This document shows positions 19,371 through 28,755 of a stretch of 64,000 bases of DNA, piece by piece (the stretch's first letter is position 1; each line of letters opens with the position of its first letter). Under the pieces are notes generated by a model, which was given only the letters and a program-made list of their open reading frames with translations, did not search any database and was not told where the DNA came from. Location of the stretch: positions 1 through 64,000 of the forward strand of contig NZ_JACBOT010000017.1 in NCBI RefSeq assembly GCF_021532275.1, written 5' to 3'. This stretch comes from Brevibacterium sp. UCMA 11754 (GTDB taxonomy: Bacteria > Actinomycetota > Actinomycetes > Actinomycetales > Brevibacteriaceae). The position numbers were made by a program, and so were the translations under genes.

Positions 19371-19781
19371 ATGGATGTCCGACCGTTCTATCCTGCTGAT
19401 CGCGAATCATCCGAAACGGATATCTATCGGCCTCAGCGTAAGGTCATGACTCCGCGCGTGGAAAGTGCCCGTAGAATCTCTGCCGAGATCGACAGACTCG
19501 ATGATTCACGGATCTGTGCGCTCGTCAACGCCGCTGACCTCATGCACCTGTTCCACTGGACGCTGTTCGAACTCGGATTCACCTCCAGGTCCAGGCGTTT
19601 GGAGCTGCTGCGTGCCGCAGCAGCTGATCCGGCAGCCTCTGTGCTGAAGCCGGTTCGCGCAGCTCTCGGTGACAAAGGTGCCGATCTGATCGCCGAGCAT
19701 GCGAGTGTCGCTGTCCGTATGACGGAGATGTTCGCCGTTCTCATGCAGGATGCGTTCGGCACCAGGTACGACAGACGATAG
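19371..19781 (+). CDS. Small hypothetical protein
   Basis: A 136-residue predicted soluble protein, alpha-helical by composition, with RRISAEIDRLDDSRICALVN, LMHLFHWTLFELGF and LIAEHASVAVRMTEMFAVLM. No domain is recognised. It is divergent from the aldehyde dehydrogenase operon with a 174-base gap, so it could be linked to its control, but no DNA-binding motif is evident. A second possible start is ATG 19446 (protein MTPRVESARR), where AAGG is very close to the codon. Codon use looks native. Confidence 0.5.
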   Translation: MDVRPFYPADRESSETDIYRPQRKVMTPRVESARRISAEIDRLDDSRICALVNAADLMHLFHWTLFELGFTSRSRRLELLRAAAADPAASVLKPVRAALGDKGADLIAEHASVAVRMTEMFAVLMQDAFGTRYDRR

Positions 19782-19789
19782 CGCTGGTT

Positions 19790-20242
19790 CTAGTCGGTTC
19801 TGAGTATATTTCGCCGGAGGAGCTCGAGGCTGAAGTCCCAACCGTCGGCGAAGAAGTCGCGCGCTTCGCCTCGGCGTTCGGTTGGAATGTCGTCAAAGCA
19901 ATGCACGATGGTCACCCTCGTATCCTCGCCATGAGGTTGCAGAGTGATCTCGACACTGCCGGATCGGCCGAAGCGCCCATTCGCCCAACGAAGGATCGCA
20001 AGGCAGCGCCGCTCGTCGAAGACGGTGATCTCGCCAGTGAGCACATACTCGTATGAGTGGTCGCTGTAGTGCTCCTCGTAGGAGCTGCCGACTCGTGGTT
20101 CGAAGTTGATCTGCACTGTCGGCGGCGGACACCACCATCTGCTCAAGCGAATCGGGTCTGCCACGTGCGGCCAGACCTGGGCAGCCGACGCTTTGATCAC
20201 CAGCGATCTGTCGAAGCCCCAATCCGGATTCTTGTCAGCCAT
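19790..20242 (-). CDS. SRPBCC/AHSA1-type START-fold protein
   Basis: A 150-residue protein with the pattern FDRSLVIKASAAQVWPHVADP, LSRWWCPP, YEYVLTGEITVF and a C-terminal FFADGWDFSLELLRRNI. This is the layout of the SRPBCC superfamily (activator of Hsp90 ATPase homologue 1-like), which forms a hydrophobic ligand pocket. ATG 20242 is preferred over an in-frame GTG two codons earlier. It is last in a run of minus-strand genes, 66 bases after the M23 gene. The ligand is unknown. Confidence 0.75.
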   Translation of the reverse strand: MADKNPDWGFDRSLVIKASAAQVWPHVADPIRLSRWWCPPPTVQINFEPRVGSSYEEHYSDHSYEYVLTGEITVFDERRCLAILRWANGRFGRSGSVEITLQPHGEDTRVTIVHCFDDIPTERRGEARDFFADGWDFSLELLRRNILRTD

Positions 20243-20308
20243 GGGCACATTCTTCAGTGTCTGGCATCAAGTCACAATGATGATTCAGATCAGCCGGTCG
20301 GCGGGTTC

Positions 20309-20932
20309 TCATTGGAGCGTCCTACCCGAGATGATCGAACCGTTCGACGGCAAGGCGCCCCTGAACGCAATGCGCGTAGCCACTGCGTGCTCAATGTCGA
20401 CACTGTCGATCGCCTGGACATGTAGGTGCGGTTCCGTGCTGTTGCCGGAGTTTCCACAGCGGCCGATCTCTTCGCCGATCTCAACGTGCTGTCCCGCCCG
20501 AACCCGTGTGCTGCGATGCTGGAGATGGCAGAGCGAGACTATACCGCCGACGCATCTGATCATGACGTGATTGCCGGCGAGCGCAGGCCAGCCCGCACCG
20601 ACACGGCGAGCCTGTGTCAGCGCGTATCCGATCGAAGGGACACCGCGATACGAAAGATGATCACGCTCAGTGTCATGAGACGCCACGACAGTTCCTGCGA
20701 CCGGAGAGAGCACCGGACGACCGAAGCCGACAAAGTTCTCCGGAGGTTCCGGACGGACGAGGGAGCCGACGGTGAAGGGCGCCGATCTCCCAGAGCCATC
20801 GACCGGCACGAAGTCGATTGCGTATGAGGTCGCGAAGAGTGTCGTGCCGTGGCTCGGCACCCGATCGGCGGGACTGTTCTGGACCAGCCATCGGCCGGTG
20901 AAAGGGTAGTCCATATCGAGCAAGTCGGCCAT
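20309..20932 (-). CDS. M23-family (LytM-like) peptidase domain protein
   Basis: A 207-residue protein with an M23 fold. SYAIDFVPV and the zinc-ligand pair in STEPHLHVQAID are visible, along with VLSPVAGTVVASHD, GNHVMIRC, LCHLQHRS and GRCGNSGNST, the usual strand order of LytM peptidases. No signal peptide is evident, unlike cell-wall endopeptidases, so it may act inside the cell or be inactive. The first zinc histidine is less clear than usual (possibly in VPSHGTT). ATG 20932 has GAGGTG 9 bases upstream and lies 8 bases after the GNAT gene. Confidence 0.75.
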   Translation of the reverse strand: MADLLDMDYPFTGRWLVQNSPADRVPSHGTTLFATSYAIDFVPVDGSGRSAPFTVGSLVRPEPPENFVGFGRPVLSPVAGTVVASHDTERDHLSYRGVPSIGYALTQARRVGAGWPALAGNHVMIRCVGGIVSLCHLQHRSTRVRAGQHVEIGEEIGRCGNSGNSTEPHLHVQAIDSVDIEHAVATRIAFRGALPSNGSIISGRTLQ

Positions 20933-20940
20933 AGGGTTCG

Positions 20941-21501
20941 TCACCTCGTGGAGTGCCCCCGCCGTACCGAGGAATACAGGATCATGTCGCGAGGTTCGCC
21001 GCCGACCAGCTGATGTCTGACCAGAAGTTCCTCGCGAACATAGCCTGCTCGCTCTGCGGTGCGAATCGATGCGATGTTCCACGGTTCGATGAACAGGTCG
21101 ATCCGCTGTACTCCCGGAACAGTCCACCCGAACTCGGTCAGGGCCGCGAGTGCCTCGGCCGCATAGCCGCGCCCACGCTCGGACGGCGCAAGGGCATAAC
21201 CAGCGCTCGCCCGCCCCTCGTCGAGATCCTTCAGCCAGAGACCGCAGTGACCGATCGCGAACTCATCGGAACGTCGCGCAATCGTGAAGGAGAAGCCAGT
21301 TCCCTCTGCATGACGACCCTGCTGGCGTTCGACCCAGTCACTGGCCTCCTGCGTGGTGGCGTCTTCTGGCAGTGAACCCGTCTGCGGCACATAGGGGTCG
21401 GTCGACAGCTGCCGAGCCATTGCGGCGTCCCGCGCCTCCACTGCTCGCAGCAGAACCTGCCCAAAAGCCGGTGACTCCGCGGGCCAGGGTGGCAGTGTCA
21501 T
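20941..21501 (-). CDS. GNAT-family N-acetyltransferase (RimJ/RimL-like)
   Basis: A 186-residue acetyltransferase with the acetyl-CoA loop SERGRGYAAEAL and the downstream IEPWNIASIRTAERAGYVRE typical of RimJ/RimL-like enzymes acting on protein N-termini or small amines. The start overlaps the aquaporin stop as ATGA, so the two are translationally coupled. The substrate is not predictable from sequence. Confidence 0.85.
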   Translation of the reverse strand: MTLPPWPAESPAFGQVLLRAVEARDAAMARQLSTDPYVPQTGSLPEDATTQEASDWVERQQGRHAEGTGFSFTIARRSDEFAIGHCGLWLKDLDEGRASAGYALAPSERGRGYAAEALAALTEFGWTVPGVQRIDLFIEPWNIASIRTAERAGYVREELLVRHQLVGGEPRDMILYSSVRRGHSTR

Positions 21502-22256
21502 CCGCCCTCGGTGATGGGAACTTCGGCAGCCTTCGGGAACAGAAGGTTATAGGTGAGTCCGGCGACGGCGGCACCAGCGAGCGGTGCGAGGAAGAACACC
21601 CACACCTGACCGAGCGCGTCTCCACCGGCGAATACCGCGACACCGAAGGAACGTGCCGGATTCACCGAAGTGTTCGATACCGGAATGGCGACGAGGTGGA
21701 TGAGTGTGAGTGAGAGGCCGATCGCCAGAGGAGCCATTCCGACCGGGGACCTGTCGTCGGTCGTCCCGAGGATGACGTAGAGGAAGATGGCGGAGAGGAC
21801 GAACTCGGCGATGAGCACGCTGACCAAGGAGAATCCGTTCGGGGAGAATTCTCCATAGCCGTTCGTCGCCAGTCCGTCCCTCGCAAGCGAATAGTCGGGA
21901 TTGCCCGAGGCGATGAGGAGCACGACTCCACCGGCGACGATGCCGGCGACCAGCTGTGTGATCCAGTAGGGAACGGCGTCCTTGACCGGTGTCCTGCCTG
22001 CTAGCACACAGCCCAGCGTCACCGCGGGATTGAAGTGTCCACCGGAGATATGTCCGACGGCGTAGGCCATGACGACGACGGTGAGACCGAAGGCCAGCGC
22101 GACGCCGAGGAATCCGATACCCATGTTGATGCCGTCGTCGCCGACGACCTTTGCTGCGAATACGGCCGCGCCGCAGCCGCCGAAGACGAGGACGAAGGTG
22201 CCGAGGAATTCGGCGAAGATCTTTGAGACTAGGGTGGGTTTCTGCTGGAGCGCCAT
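21498..22256 (-). CDS. aqpZ: Aquaporin Z-like water channel
   Basis: A 252-residue MIP-family channel. Both NPA boxes are present, SGGHFNPAVTLG and TSVNPARSFG, in a six-helix frame with KIFAEFLGTFVLVFGGCG at the N-terminus. The sequence is closer to water-selective AqpZ than to glycerol facilitators: there is no aspartate after the second NPAR. The start at 22256 (MALQQKPT) gives the usual N-terminus; ATG 22271 is also possible. It heads a run with GNAT, M23 and SRPBCC genes. Confidence 0.88.
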   Translation of the reverse strand: MALQQKPTLVSKIFAEFLGTFVLVFGGCGAAVFAAKVVGDDGINMGIGFLGVALAFGLTVVVMAYAVGHISGGHFNPAVTLGCVLAGRTPVKDAVPYWITQLVAGIVAGGVVLLIASGNPDYSLARDGLATNGYGEFSPNGFSLVSVLIAEFVLSAIFLYVILGTTDDRSPVGMAPLAIGLSLTLIHLVAIPVSNTSVNPARSFGVAVFAGGDALGQVWVFFLAPLAGAAVAGLTYNLLFPKAAEVPITEGG

Positions 22257-22450
22257 GATGATTGATCCCATCTGTGATGTGTGCCACATATCATGCCGTT
22301 TTCCATACTACAGTCACGTCTCAGCAGATGAGCCCAAGTCGCACTGTCGTCTCCTCTCACCGGGTGCAACGCGGGCTCATCCCAACGGCATGACCATGAT
22401 CAGGCAGGGCCACCTCGGCGAGGGGACCGGCACTTGGTACGCTGACGGAC

Positions 22451-22666
22451 ATGAGCGATGTCGACAGCCCGGTTCTCCGCCTGATTCCCTATCTCGCGGC
22501 ATTCACGGTCGCGGTGTTCGTCGGCCTGCCTGTGATGGGCAACGGAGATCTGTTGACGGCCGTAGTCGTCATCGCCGTCGCCTATTTCGTGACCTACTAC
22601 CTGGTCAGGTACGTCATCGGACTCATCGTCCGAAACCACCGAAACAGCACCGACGACCAGGACTAG
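22451..22666 (+). CDS. Small two-helix membrane protein
   Basis: A 71-residue protein with two hydrophobic segments (about 10-28 and 33-60) and a charged tail RNHRNSTDDQD. No family is recognised. It is convergent with the AI-2E family permease gene, the two stops being only 3 bases apart, and has its own upstream region of 194 bases. Composition is like the neighbouring genes, so it is likely a real gene. Confidence 0.6.
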   Translation: MSDVDSPVLRLIPYLAAFTVAVFVGLPVMGNGDLLTAVVVIAVAYFVTYYLVRYVIGLIVRNHRNSTDDQD

Positions 22667-22669
22667 CCG

Positions 22670-23740
22670 CTACCGCTTATCCTGCGCGGGCACGACGACC
22701 TTGCGGATGATGATCATCCCCGAGGCGGCCACGGGCACAGCGACCACGGCGCCGAGGACTCCACCCAGGGTGCCGCCGGCGATGGCCGCGATGATGACGA
22801 GCGCACCGGGCACGTTGACCGCGGTCTTCATGATGCGGGGGCTGAGCAGGTACGCCTCCACCTGCATGTACACGAGGTAGTAGATGCCGACGGCGATCCC
22901 CAGCCCGGGAGAGACCATGAGGCAGGATCCGGTGATGATGATCGCACCGGTGATCGGGCCGACGAGTGGGATGAGTGAGGCGAGGAACGCGATGAACGCC
23001 AGCAGCGCCGGCAGCGGGGCACCGATGATGGTGAGGAAGATCGCCGAGCACACGCCGTTGACGATGCCCAAGGACACCTGTCCCAGAACGTAGCGTCCGA
23101 TGGATCGGGTGACTTCCTCGGTGACGGATTCGACGGTCGGTCTGGAGCTTGCAGCGACGATGGAGAGCAAGGCCGACTTGATCGTCGGCATCGTCACGGC
23201 GAAGTAGATGGTGAGGATGACGACGATGACGACACCGGCGAGGAAGCTGAGAATGCCGGCTCCGATGGACACGACCCCGCCGCCCAACGACACCACGTTC
23301 TTCGGGTCGGATGCCCACTCGCCGAGGTTGGCGAAGATCTTGTCGAGATCGACGGCTCCGGTGAATCTCTGTTCGAGGTCGGCGACCCACCCAGTGGCCG
23401 CCAGGCTCGCGACGATGTCCGGAAGATCACCGATGAACTGCTGGATCTGGCTGATGACGGCAGGGGCGATGAGCAGCACGGCCCCGGCGACGATGGCGAT
23501 GAACGCCAGAACGACGAGGACGACCGACAGGGACCGGGGCAGCTTGCGCTCGACCAGCCACAGCACGATCGGTTCGAGTCCGAGCGCGAGGAACAGGGCC
23601 AGACCGATGTAGATGATGACAGTCGCCACAGACTGCAGGGCCGTGATCAGCCCGAATGCGAGTCCCACTCCCAGCGTTCCGGTGAAGCCGACCCGGAATG
23701 CGCTGTTGAGAGTCAGCGTCTTTCCCTGCCCTTTGCCCAT
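22670..23740 (-). CDS. AI-2E family transporter (PurR-regulated permease family)
   Basis: A 356-residue membrane protein of the AI-2E exporter family (TqsA/YdiK/PerM-like). It has about seven to eight membrane spans, a long cytoplasmic middle segment (about 115-210), and the conserved C-terminal half with LLAFIAFLASLIPLVGPITG, YYLVYMQVEAYLLSPRIM and GTLGGVLGAVVAVPVAA. Members export small molecules or act as ion antiporters; the actual substrate is unknown. It has no close same-strand partner. Confidence 0.87.
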   Translation of the reverse strand: MGKGQGKTLTLNSAFRVGFTGTLGVGLAFGLITALQSVATVIIYIGLALFLALGLEPIVLWLVERKLPRSLSVVLVVLAFIAIVAGAVLLIAPAVISQIQQFIGDLPDIVASLAATGWVADLEQRFTGAVDLDKIFANLGEWASDPKNVVSLGGGVVSIGAGILSFLAGVVIVVILTIYFAVTMPTIKSALLSIVAASSRPTVESVTEEVTRSIGRYVLGQVSLGIVNGVCSAIFLTIIGAPLPALLAFIAFLASLIPLVGPITGAIIITGSCLMVSPGLGIAVGIYYLVYMQVEAYLLSPRIMKTAVNVPGALVIIAAIAGGTLGGVLGAVVAVPVAASGMIIIRKVVVPAQDKR

Positions 23741-23847
23741 GGTGACAAGTGTAACCAGCGACCATGCGCTGCAGCGTGTTCACGCGTTAGGATCGAGGGC
23801 GAGACCTGGCACAATCCTTCAACCGTGTAGAAAGTGGTACGTCGACG

Positions 23848-26424
23848 ATGAGCTCCGATCCGAACAGCATCGATGTCTGGGAGGCATTCCTCGACCCACA
23901 GGGCGACTTCTCACTGCCCGACTTCTCCGCGGTCACTCCGGCATCACTGATCGCTGCGGTCAGGGCGGCCACCGACTTCGCGCGGTCCGAGGTCGAAGAC
24001 ATCCTCGGTGATGAGAACGATCCGACGTTCGTGTCGACGACCGTGCGCTTCGAATCCGCGACCATCCCCATGGCCCGGATCTCGGCCGTGGTGAGCGCCG
24101 TGGAGTCGAATCATTTCCGTCCCGAGCTCGCCGATGCCGTCGCCGAGGTGTGGGATCGCCTGTCCGCGGCACGGACCCGGATCTTCCTCGACGTCGAACT
24201 CTTCCACCGCATCGAGCAGGTCCCCTCCAGCGATCTCAACCCCGAGGACAAACGTCAGCAGGAGCTCACGGTCGAGGAATTCGTGCGTGCGGGAGCCCGC
24301 CTCGGCGAAGAGGAGCGGGATCAGATGTCCACGATCGCAGCCGAACTCACGACCCTGGCGACCTCCTTCTCCCGGGCGCTGCAGAAGGACACCCGGGATC
24401 TCGCAGTCCACCTCCGCGACGCGCAGCAGCTGGCCGGGATGAGCGAGGACCAGGTCGCCGCAGCCGCGAACCGGGCTGCCGAACGCGGCACGGACGGGTA
24501 TCTGCTGCCACTGAACAACTTCACTCAGCAGCTCGTCCTCGAGTCCCTGGAATCCGCCGAGACCCGCAGACTGGTGCTCAGAAATTCGACCTCGCGCGGG
24601 GCTCGAGGCGGCGAAGGCGACACCCGCACCCAGGTGGCCGATACCACGGCGCTGCGAGCGCTGCAGGCAAAACTGCTGGGATACCCCTCGTACTCATCAT
24701 TCGCAGTCGACAACCAGACCGCCGGCGGACCGGATGCGGCCGCGGACATCGTCTCCTCACTCATCGCCCCGGCCAACGCTCAGCTGGCGGCGGAGCTGGC
24801 GCAGGTCAAAGACCGCTACGGCCTCGATGATGTCGCATCCGAGGATGTCAAACACCAGCTAGCGCGATACCGGGCGGATGAGTTCGGCATCGATGCCGAC
24901 GAGGTGGCCAAGTACTTCGAGTTCGACACTGTCCTCAATGAGGGCGTCTTCCGCGCCGCAACGGGCCTCTACGGAATCACCTTCGCCCCGCGTGAGTCAG
25001 TCATCGGCTGGCACGAAGATGTTCGCTCCTTCGAGGTCACGGACGCCAATGAACGCACCCTGGGACTCATCCTCCTCGACCCGTATTCCCGGGACACGAA
25101 GCGCGGCGGCGCCTGGATGGGCGAGTTGGTCACGAGTTCACGACTGACCGGGCACCTGCCCGTCGTCACCCTCTCACTCAACCTGGCCAAACCCGGCGAG
25201 GGCCGACCGACGCTGCTCAACCCCACCGAGCTCAACACCTTCTTCCACGAATTCGGCCACGTCCTCCACGGCCTGTTTGCGAACTCGACCTACCCGTCGA
25301 CAGCCGGCACCGCCGTTCCCCGCGACTACGTGGAATTCCCATCTCAGCTCAATGAGATGTGGCGCTTCCACCCGCAGGTCCTCCCCCACTACGCCAAACA
25401 CGTCGACACGGGCGACCCGATGCCCGAATCGCTGGTCACTGCCCTCGTCGAAAGCGAGAAGTTCGGGCAGGGATTCGACACGACCGAATACCTCGCCGCG
25501 GCCATGCTCGACCTGTCGTGGCATTCCCTTGAAGCCGGTGAGCACATCACAGACGTCCTCTCCTTCGAATCCGAGGTCCTCGCCGCTGCCGGATTCACCA
25601 CTCTCGTTCCACCCCGTTATCGCACCACCTATTTCGGCCACATCTTCGCCTCAGGCTATGCCGCCGGCTACTACTCCTACCTCTATTCGGAGGTCATTGC
25701 GGCCTGGGTCAGCGAATGGTTCGAAGCTCAAGGCGGACTCAACCGTGAGGCCGGCGATGCGTTCCGCGAAGCGATACTGGCCCCCGGCTTCTCCATCGAT
25801 CCGATGAGCGCGATCGAACGGTTCTTCGGCAAGCGCCCCGATGTGGCGCCGCTGCTGCGCCGCCGCGGACTGGCGGAGCCGGTGGAGGAACCGGCCGAAG
25901 CCGTCGAAGAGCCCACCGAGGTCGAAACCGTCGAACCACAGGAACACCGCAACCATGCTGAAGTCGCCAAGGTCCTCGAGGGGAAGGGAATCGAGCCGCA
26001 GATCAGACTGTTCACCGATGCCACGCCCACGGCAGCCTCGGCGGCGGAGAAGGTCGGCGTCGACGTCGGCGCGATCGCCAACAGCCTGATCTTCTCCTCC
26101 GGCGGGGAACCGGTGCTCATCATGACCTCCGGACGTCACCGCGTGGACACGGAGCACGTGGCCGGGCTCATCGGCGCTGACTCCCTTGACCGGGCCGACA
26201 AGGACCTCGTGCGCGCTGCGACCGGACAGGTCATCGGCGGTGTTGCGCCCTGTGGCCACCCGCAGCCGATTCCCACGTATGTCGATACTGCGCTGAAGGA
26301 CTATCCTGTTCTCTGGGCAGCCGCCGGCACACCGAACTCGATGATGCCGCTGACATACGAACAGCTGCTGTCGATCACCGGAGGGAAGGAAATCACCGTT
26401 GTCGAAGAAGGTGCCGAAGGCTGA
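23848..26424 (+). CDS. M3 peptidase fused to C-terminal YbaK-type deacylase domain
   Basis: An 858-residue fusion. Residues 1 to about 675 form an M3-family oligopeptidase (Dcp/Opd-like) with zinc motif HEFGH (467-471), GGAWMGELVTSSRL before it and HIFASGYAAGYYSYLYSEVIA after it; the usual family end is near FGKRPDVAPLLRRRGL. A Glu/Pro-rich linker (about 676-700) leads to a complete YbaK/EbsC-type aminoacyl-tRNA deacylase-like domain (about 701-852). This has AIANSLIFSS, ATGQVIGGVAPCGHP and AAGTPNSMMPLT. The two parts are in one frame with no break. Peptidases of this family normally stop before the linker. The YhhQ gene starts 26 bases before this stop. Confidence 0.88.
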   Translation: MSSDPNSIDVWEAFLDPQGDFSLPDFSAVTPASLIAAVRAATDFARSEVEDILGDENDPTFVSTTVRFESATIPMARISAVVSAVESNHFRPELADAVAEVWDRLSAARTRIFLDVELFHRIEQVPSSDLNPEDKRQQELTVEEFVRAGARLGEEERDQMSTIAAELTTLATSFSRALQKDTRDLAVHLRDAQQLAGMSEDQVAAAANRAAERGTDGYLLPLNNFTQQLVLESLESAETRRLVLRNSTSRGARGGEGDTRTQVADTTALRALQAKLLGYPSYSSFAVDNQTAGGPDAAADIVSSLIAPANAQLAAELAQVKDRYGLDDVASEDVKHQLARYRADEFGIDADEVAKYFEFDTVLNEGVFRAATGLYGITFAPRESVIGWHEDVRSFEVTDANERTLGLILLDPYSRDTKRGGAWMGELVTSSRLTGHLPVVTLSLNLAKPGEGRPTLLNPTELNTFFHEFGHVLHGLFANSTYPSTAGTAVPRDYVEFPSQLNEMWRFHPQVLPHYAKHVDTGDPMPESLVTALVESEKFGQGFDTTEYLAAAMLDLSWHSLEAGEHITDVLSFESEVLAAAGFTTLVPPRYRTTYFGHIFASGYAAGYYSYLYSEVIAAWVSEWFEAQGGLNREAGDAFREAILAPGFSIDPMSAIERFFGKRPDVAPLLRRRGLAEPVEEPAEAVEEPTEVETVEPQEHRNHAEVAKVLEGKGIEPQIRLFTDATPTAASAAEKVGVDVGAIANSLIFSSGGEPVLIMTSGRHRVDTEHVAGLIGADSLDRADKDLVRAATGQVIGGVAPCGHPQPIPTYVDTALKDYPVLWAAAGTPNSMMPLTYEQLLSITGGKEITVVEEGAEG

Positions 26425-27130
26425 GGATGAATCGGACAGCACTCTGACGAATCGATTTGCGGCCTTCGCCTCCTCCAGGGGTCGCTACTACGCGGTGATC
26501 CTCGCCGTGTTCTCGGCGATCCTCATCATCTCCAACATCTCCGCGACGAAGGTCATCGGCTTCGGACCCATCGTTACCGACGGCGGCGCCTTCCTGTTCC
26601 CCATCGCCTACATCCTCGGCGACGTGATCAGCGAAGTCTACGGTTTCAAGGCCGCCCGCAAGGCCGTCATCACCGGCTTCGGGCTGCAGATTTTGGCGAC
26701 CTTCGTGTTCTGGCTCGTGCTCATCTCACCCCCGGGACCGGGCTATGAGAACCAGGACGCGTTCGCCGCTGTCCTCGGCTTCTACCCGCGCATCGTCGCA
26801 GCATCCCTGGTCGGATACTTCTTCGGGCAGCTGCTCAATTCCTATGTGCTCGTGGCCGTGAAGAAGCGGATGGGCGAGCAGAAGCTATGGGTCCGTCTGC
26901 TGACATCGACGGGCGTCGGTGAGTTCGTCGACACCCTGCTGTTCTGCGTCATCGCCTTCGCCGGCGTCATCCCCGGCCTCGACTTCATCAACTACATCGT
27001 CTTCGGCTTCGTCTACAAGGTCACCGTCGAAGTCATCCTCATGCCCGTGACCTACCGGGTGATCAAGCTGGTCAAGAAACACGAACCCAGCTACGAACTG
27101 CCGGACGAAGGCAGCGCGGAGACACACTGA
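26399..27130 (+). CDS. yhhQ: Queuosine precursor transporter YhhQ
   Basis: A 243-residue integral membrane protein of the VUT/YhhQ family, importer of the queuine precursors preQ0/preQ1. Key segments are LIISNISATKVI, FLFPIAYILGDVISEVYGFKAARK, LLTSTGVGEFVDTLLF and IVFGFVYKVTVEVILMPVTY. The start is a TTG at 26399 overlapping the peptidase-fusion gene by 26 bases, with GGAGGGAAGG upstream. Tgt is encoded just beyond on the opposite strand. Together they indicate salvage of a queuosine precursor from outside rather than synthesis, as no que genes are seen here. Confidence 0.88.
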   Translation: MSKKVPKAEDESDSTLTNRFAAFASSRGRYYAVILAVFSAILIISNISATKVIGFGPIVTDGGAFLFPIAYILGDVISEVYGFKAARKAVITGFGLQILATFVFWLVLISPPGPGYENQDAFAAVLGFYPRIVAASLVGYFFGQLLNSYVLVAVKKRMGEQKLWVRLLTSTGVGEFVDTLLFCVIAFAGVIPGLDFINYIVFGFVYKVTVEVILMPVTYRVIKLVKKHEPSYELPDEGSAETH

Positions 27131-27259
27131 CCGCAACGGCGCTGGTTACGGGGCGAAGTGACCGCAGGTTGCGCGGGATCGGCGCGGGATGGGGCCGGCG
27201 CGGGATCGGCGCAGCGGGGCGTTCCGCAGAGCAGGTCTCGCTCGATCAACGCCGAGGTC

Positions 27260-27289
27260 GAATATGTCGTCACCGGCGACGACATATTC
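27260..27289. terminator. Long hairpin between yhhQ and tgt
   Basis: Perfect 12-bp arms (GAATATGTCGTC and its complement) around a 6-base ACCGGC centre, which itself contains CCGG. It lies between convergent genes and is likely a bidirectional terminator. There is no T run on either side. Confidence 0.55.
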
Positions 27290-27337
27290 AGCGTTCCCGA
27301 CGATCGAGGCGGCCGCTCACGCGTGACTGCGCGCGAG

Positions 27338-27419
27338 CGATCACGTTTAGTGCACTCCCCGATCACGTTTAGTGCAGGGAGGCAGTTTGCGAACTGCTCT
27401 ACTGCGCTGAAAGTGATCA
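27338..27419. repeat. 17-bp direct repeats plus inverted copy (possible IS-end remnant)
   Basis: CGATCACGTTTAGTGCA occurs at 27338-27354 and again at 27360-27376 (22-bp period). A degenerate inverted copy (13 of 17 matches) is at 27403-27419, and a small hairpin CAGTT-TGCG-AACTG lies between them. No transposase is present. Two clustered copies facing a third suggest the ends of a lost insertion or a set of protein-binding sites. Confidence 0.5.
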
Positions 27420-27444
27420 GGATGAGGCCCGATCGGAGCGGCGC

Positions 27445-28743
<1,299 letters not shown>

Positions 28744-28755
28744 TTAACTGGGAGC

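Larger units (their letters stand above)
27131..27444. other. 314-bp convergent intergenic region with repeats
   Basis: No gene is supported here. In order it holds three copies of GCGCGGGAT (27171-27206), a 30-bp near-palindrome (27260-27289), and an element made of two direct copies and one degraded inverted copy of a 17-mer (27338-27419). It separates the convergent yhhQ and tgt genes. Confidence 0.7.

Noticed and set aside
27338..27376. Short direct repeats considered as a CRISPR array
   Set aside because: There are only two direct copies with a 5-bp gap, no spacers of regular length and no cas genes.
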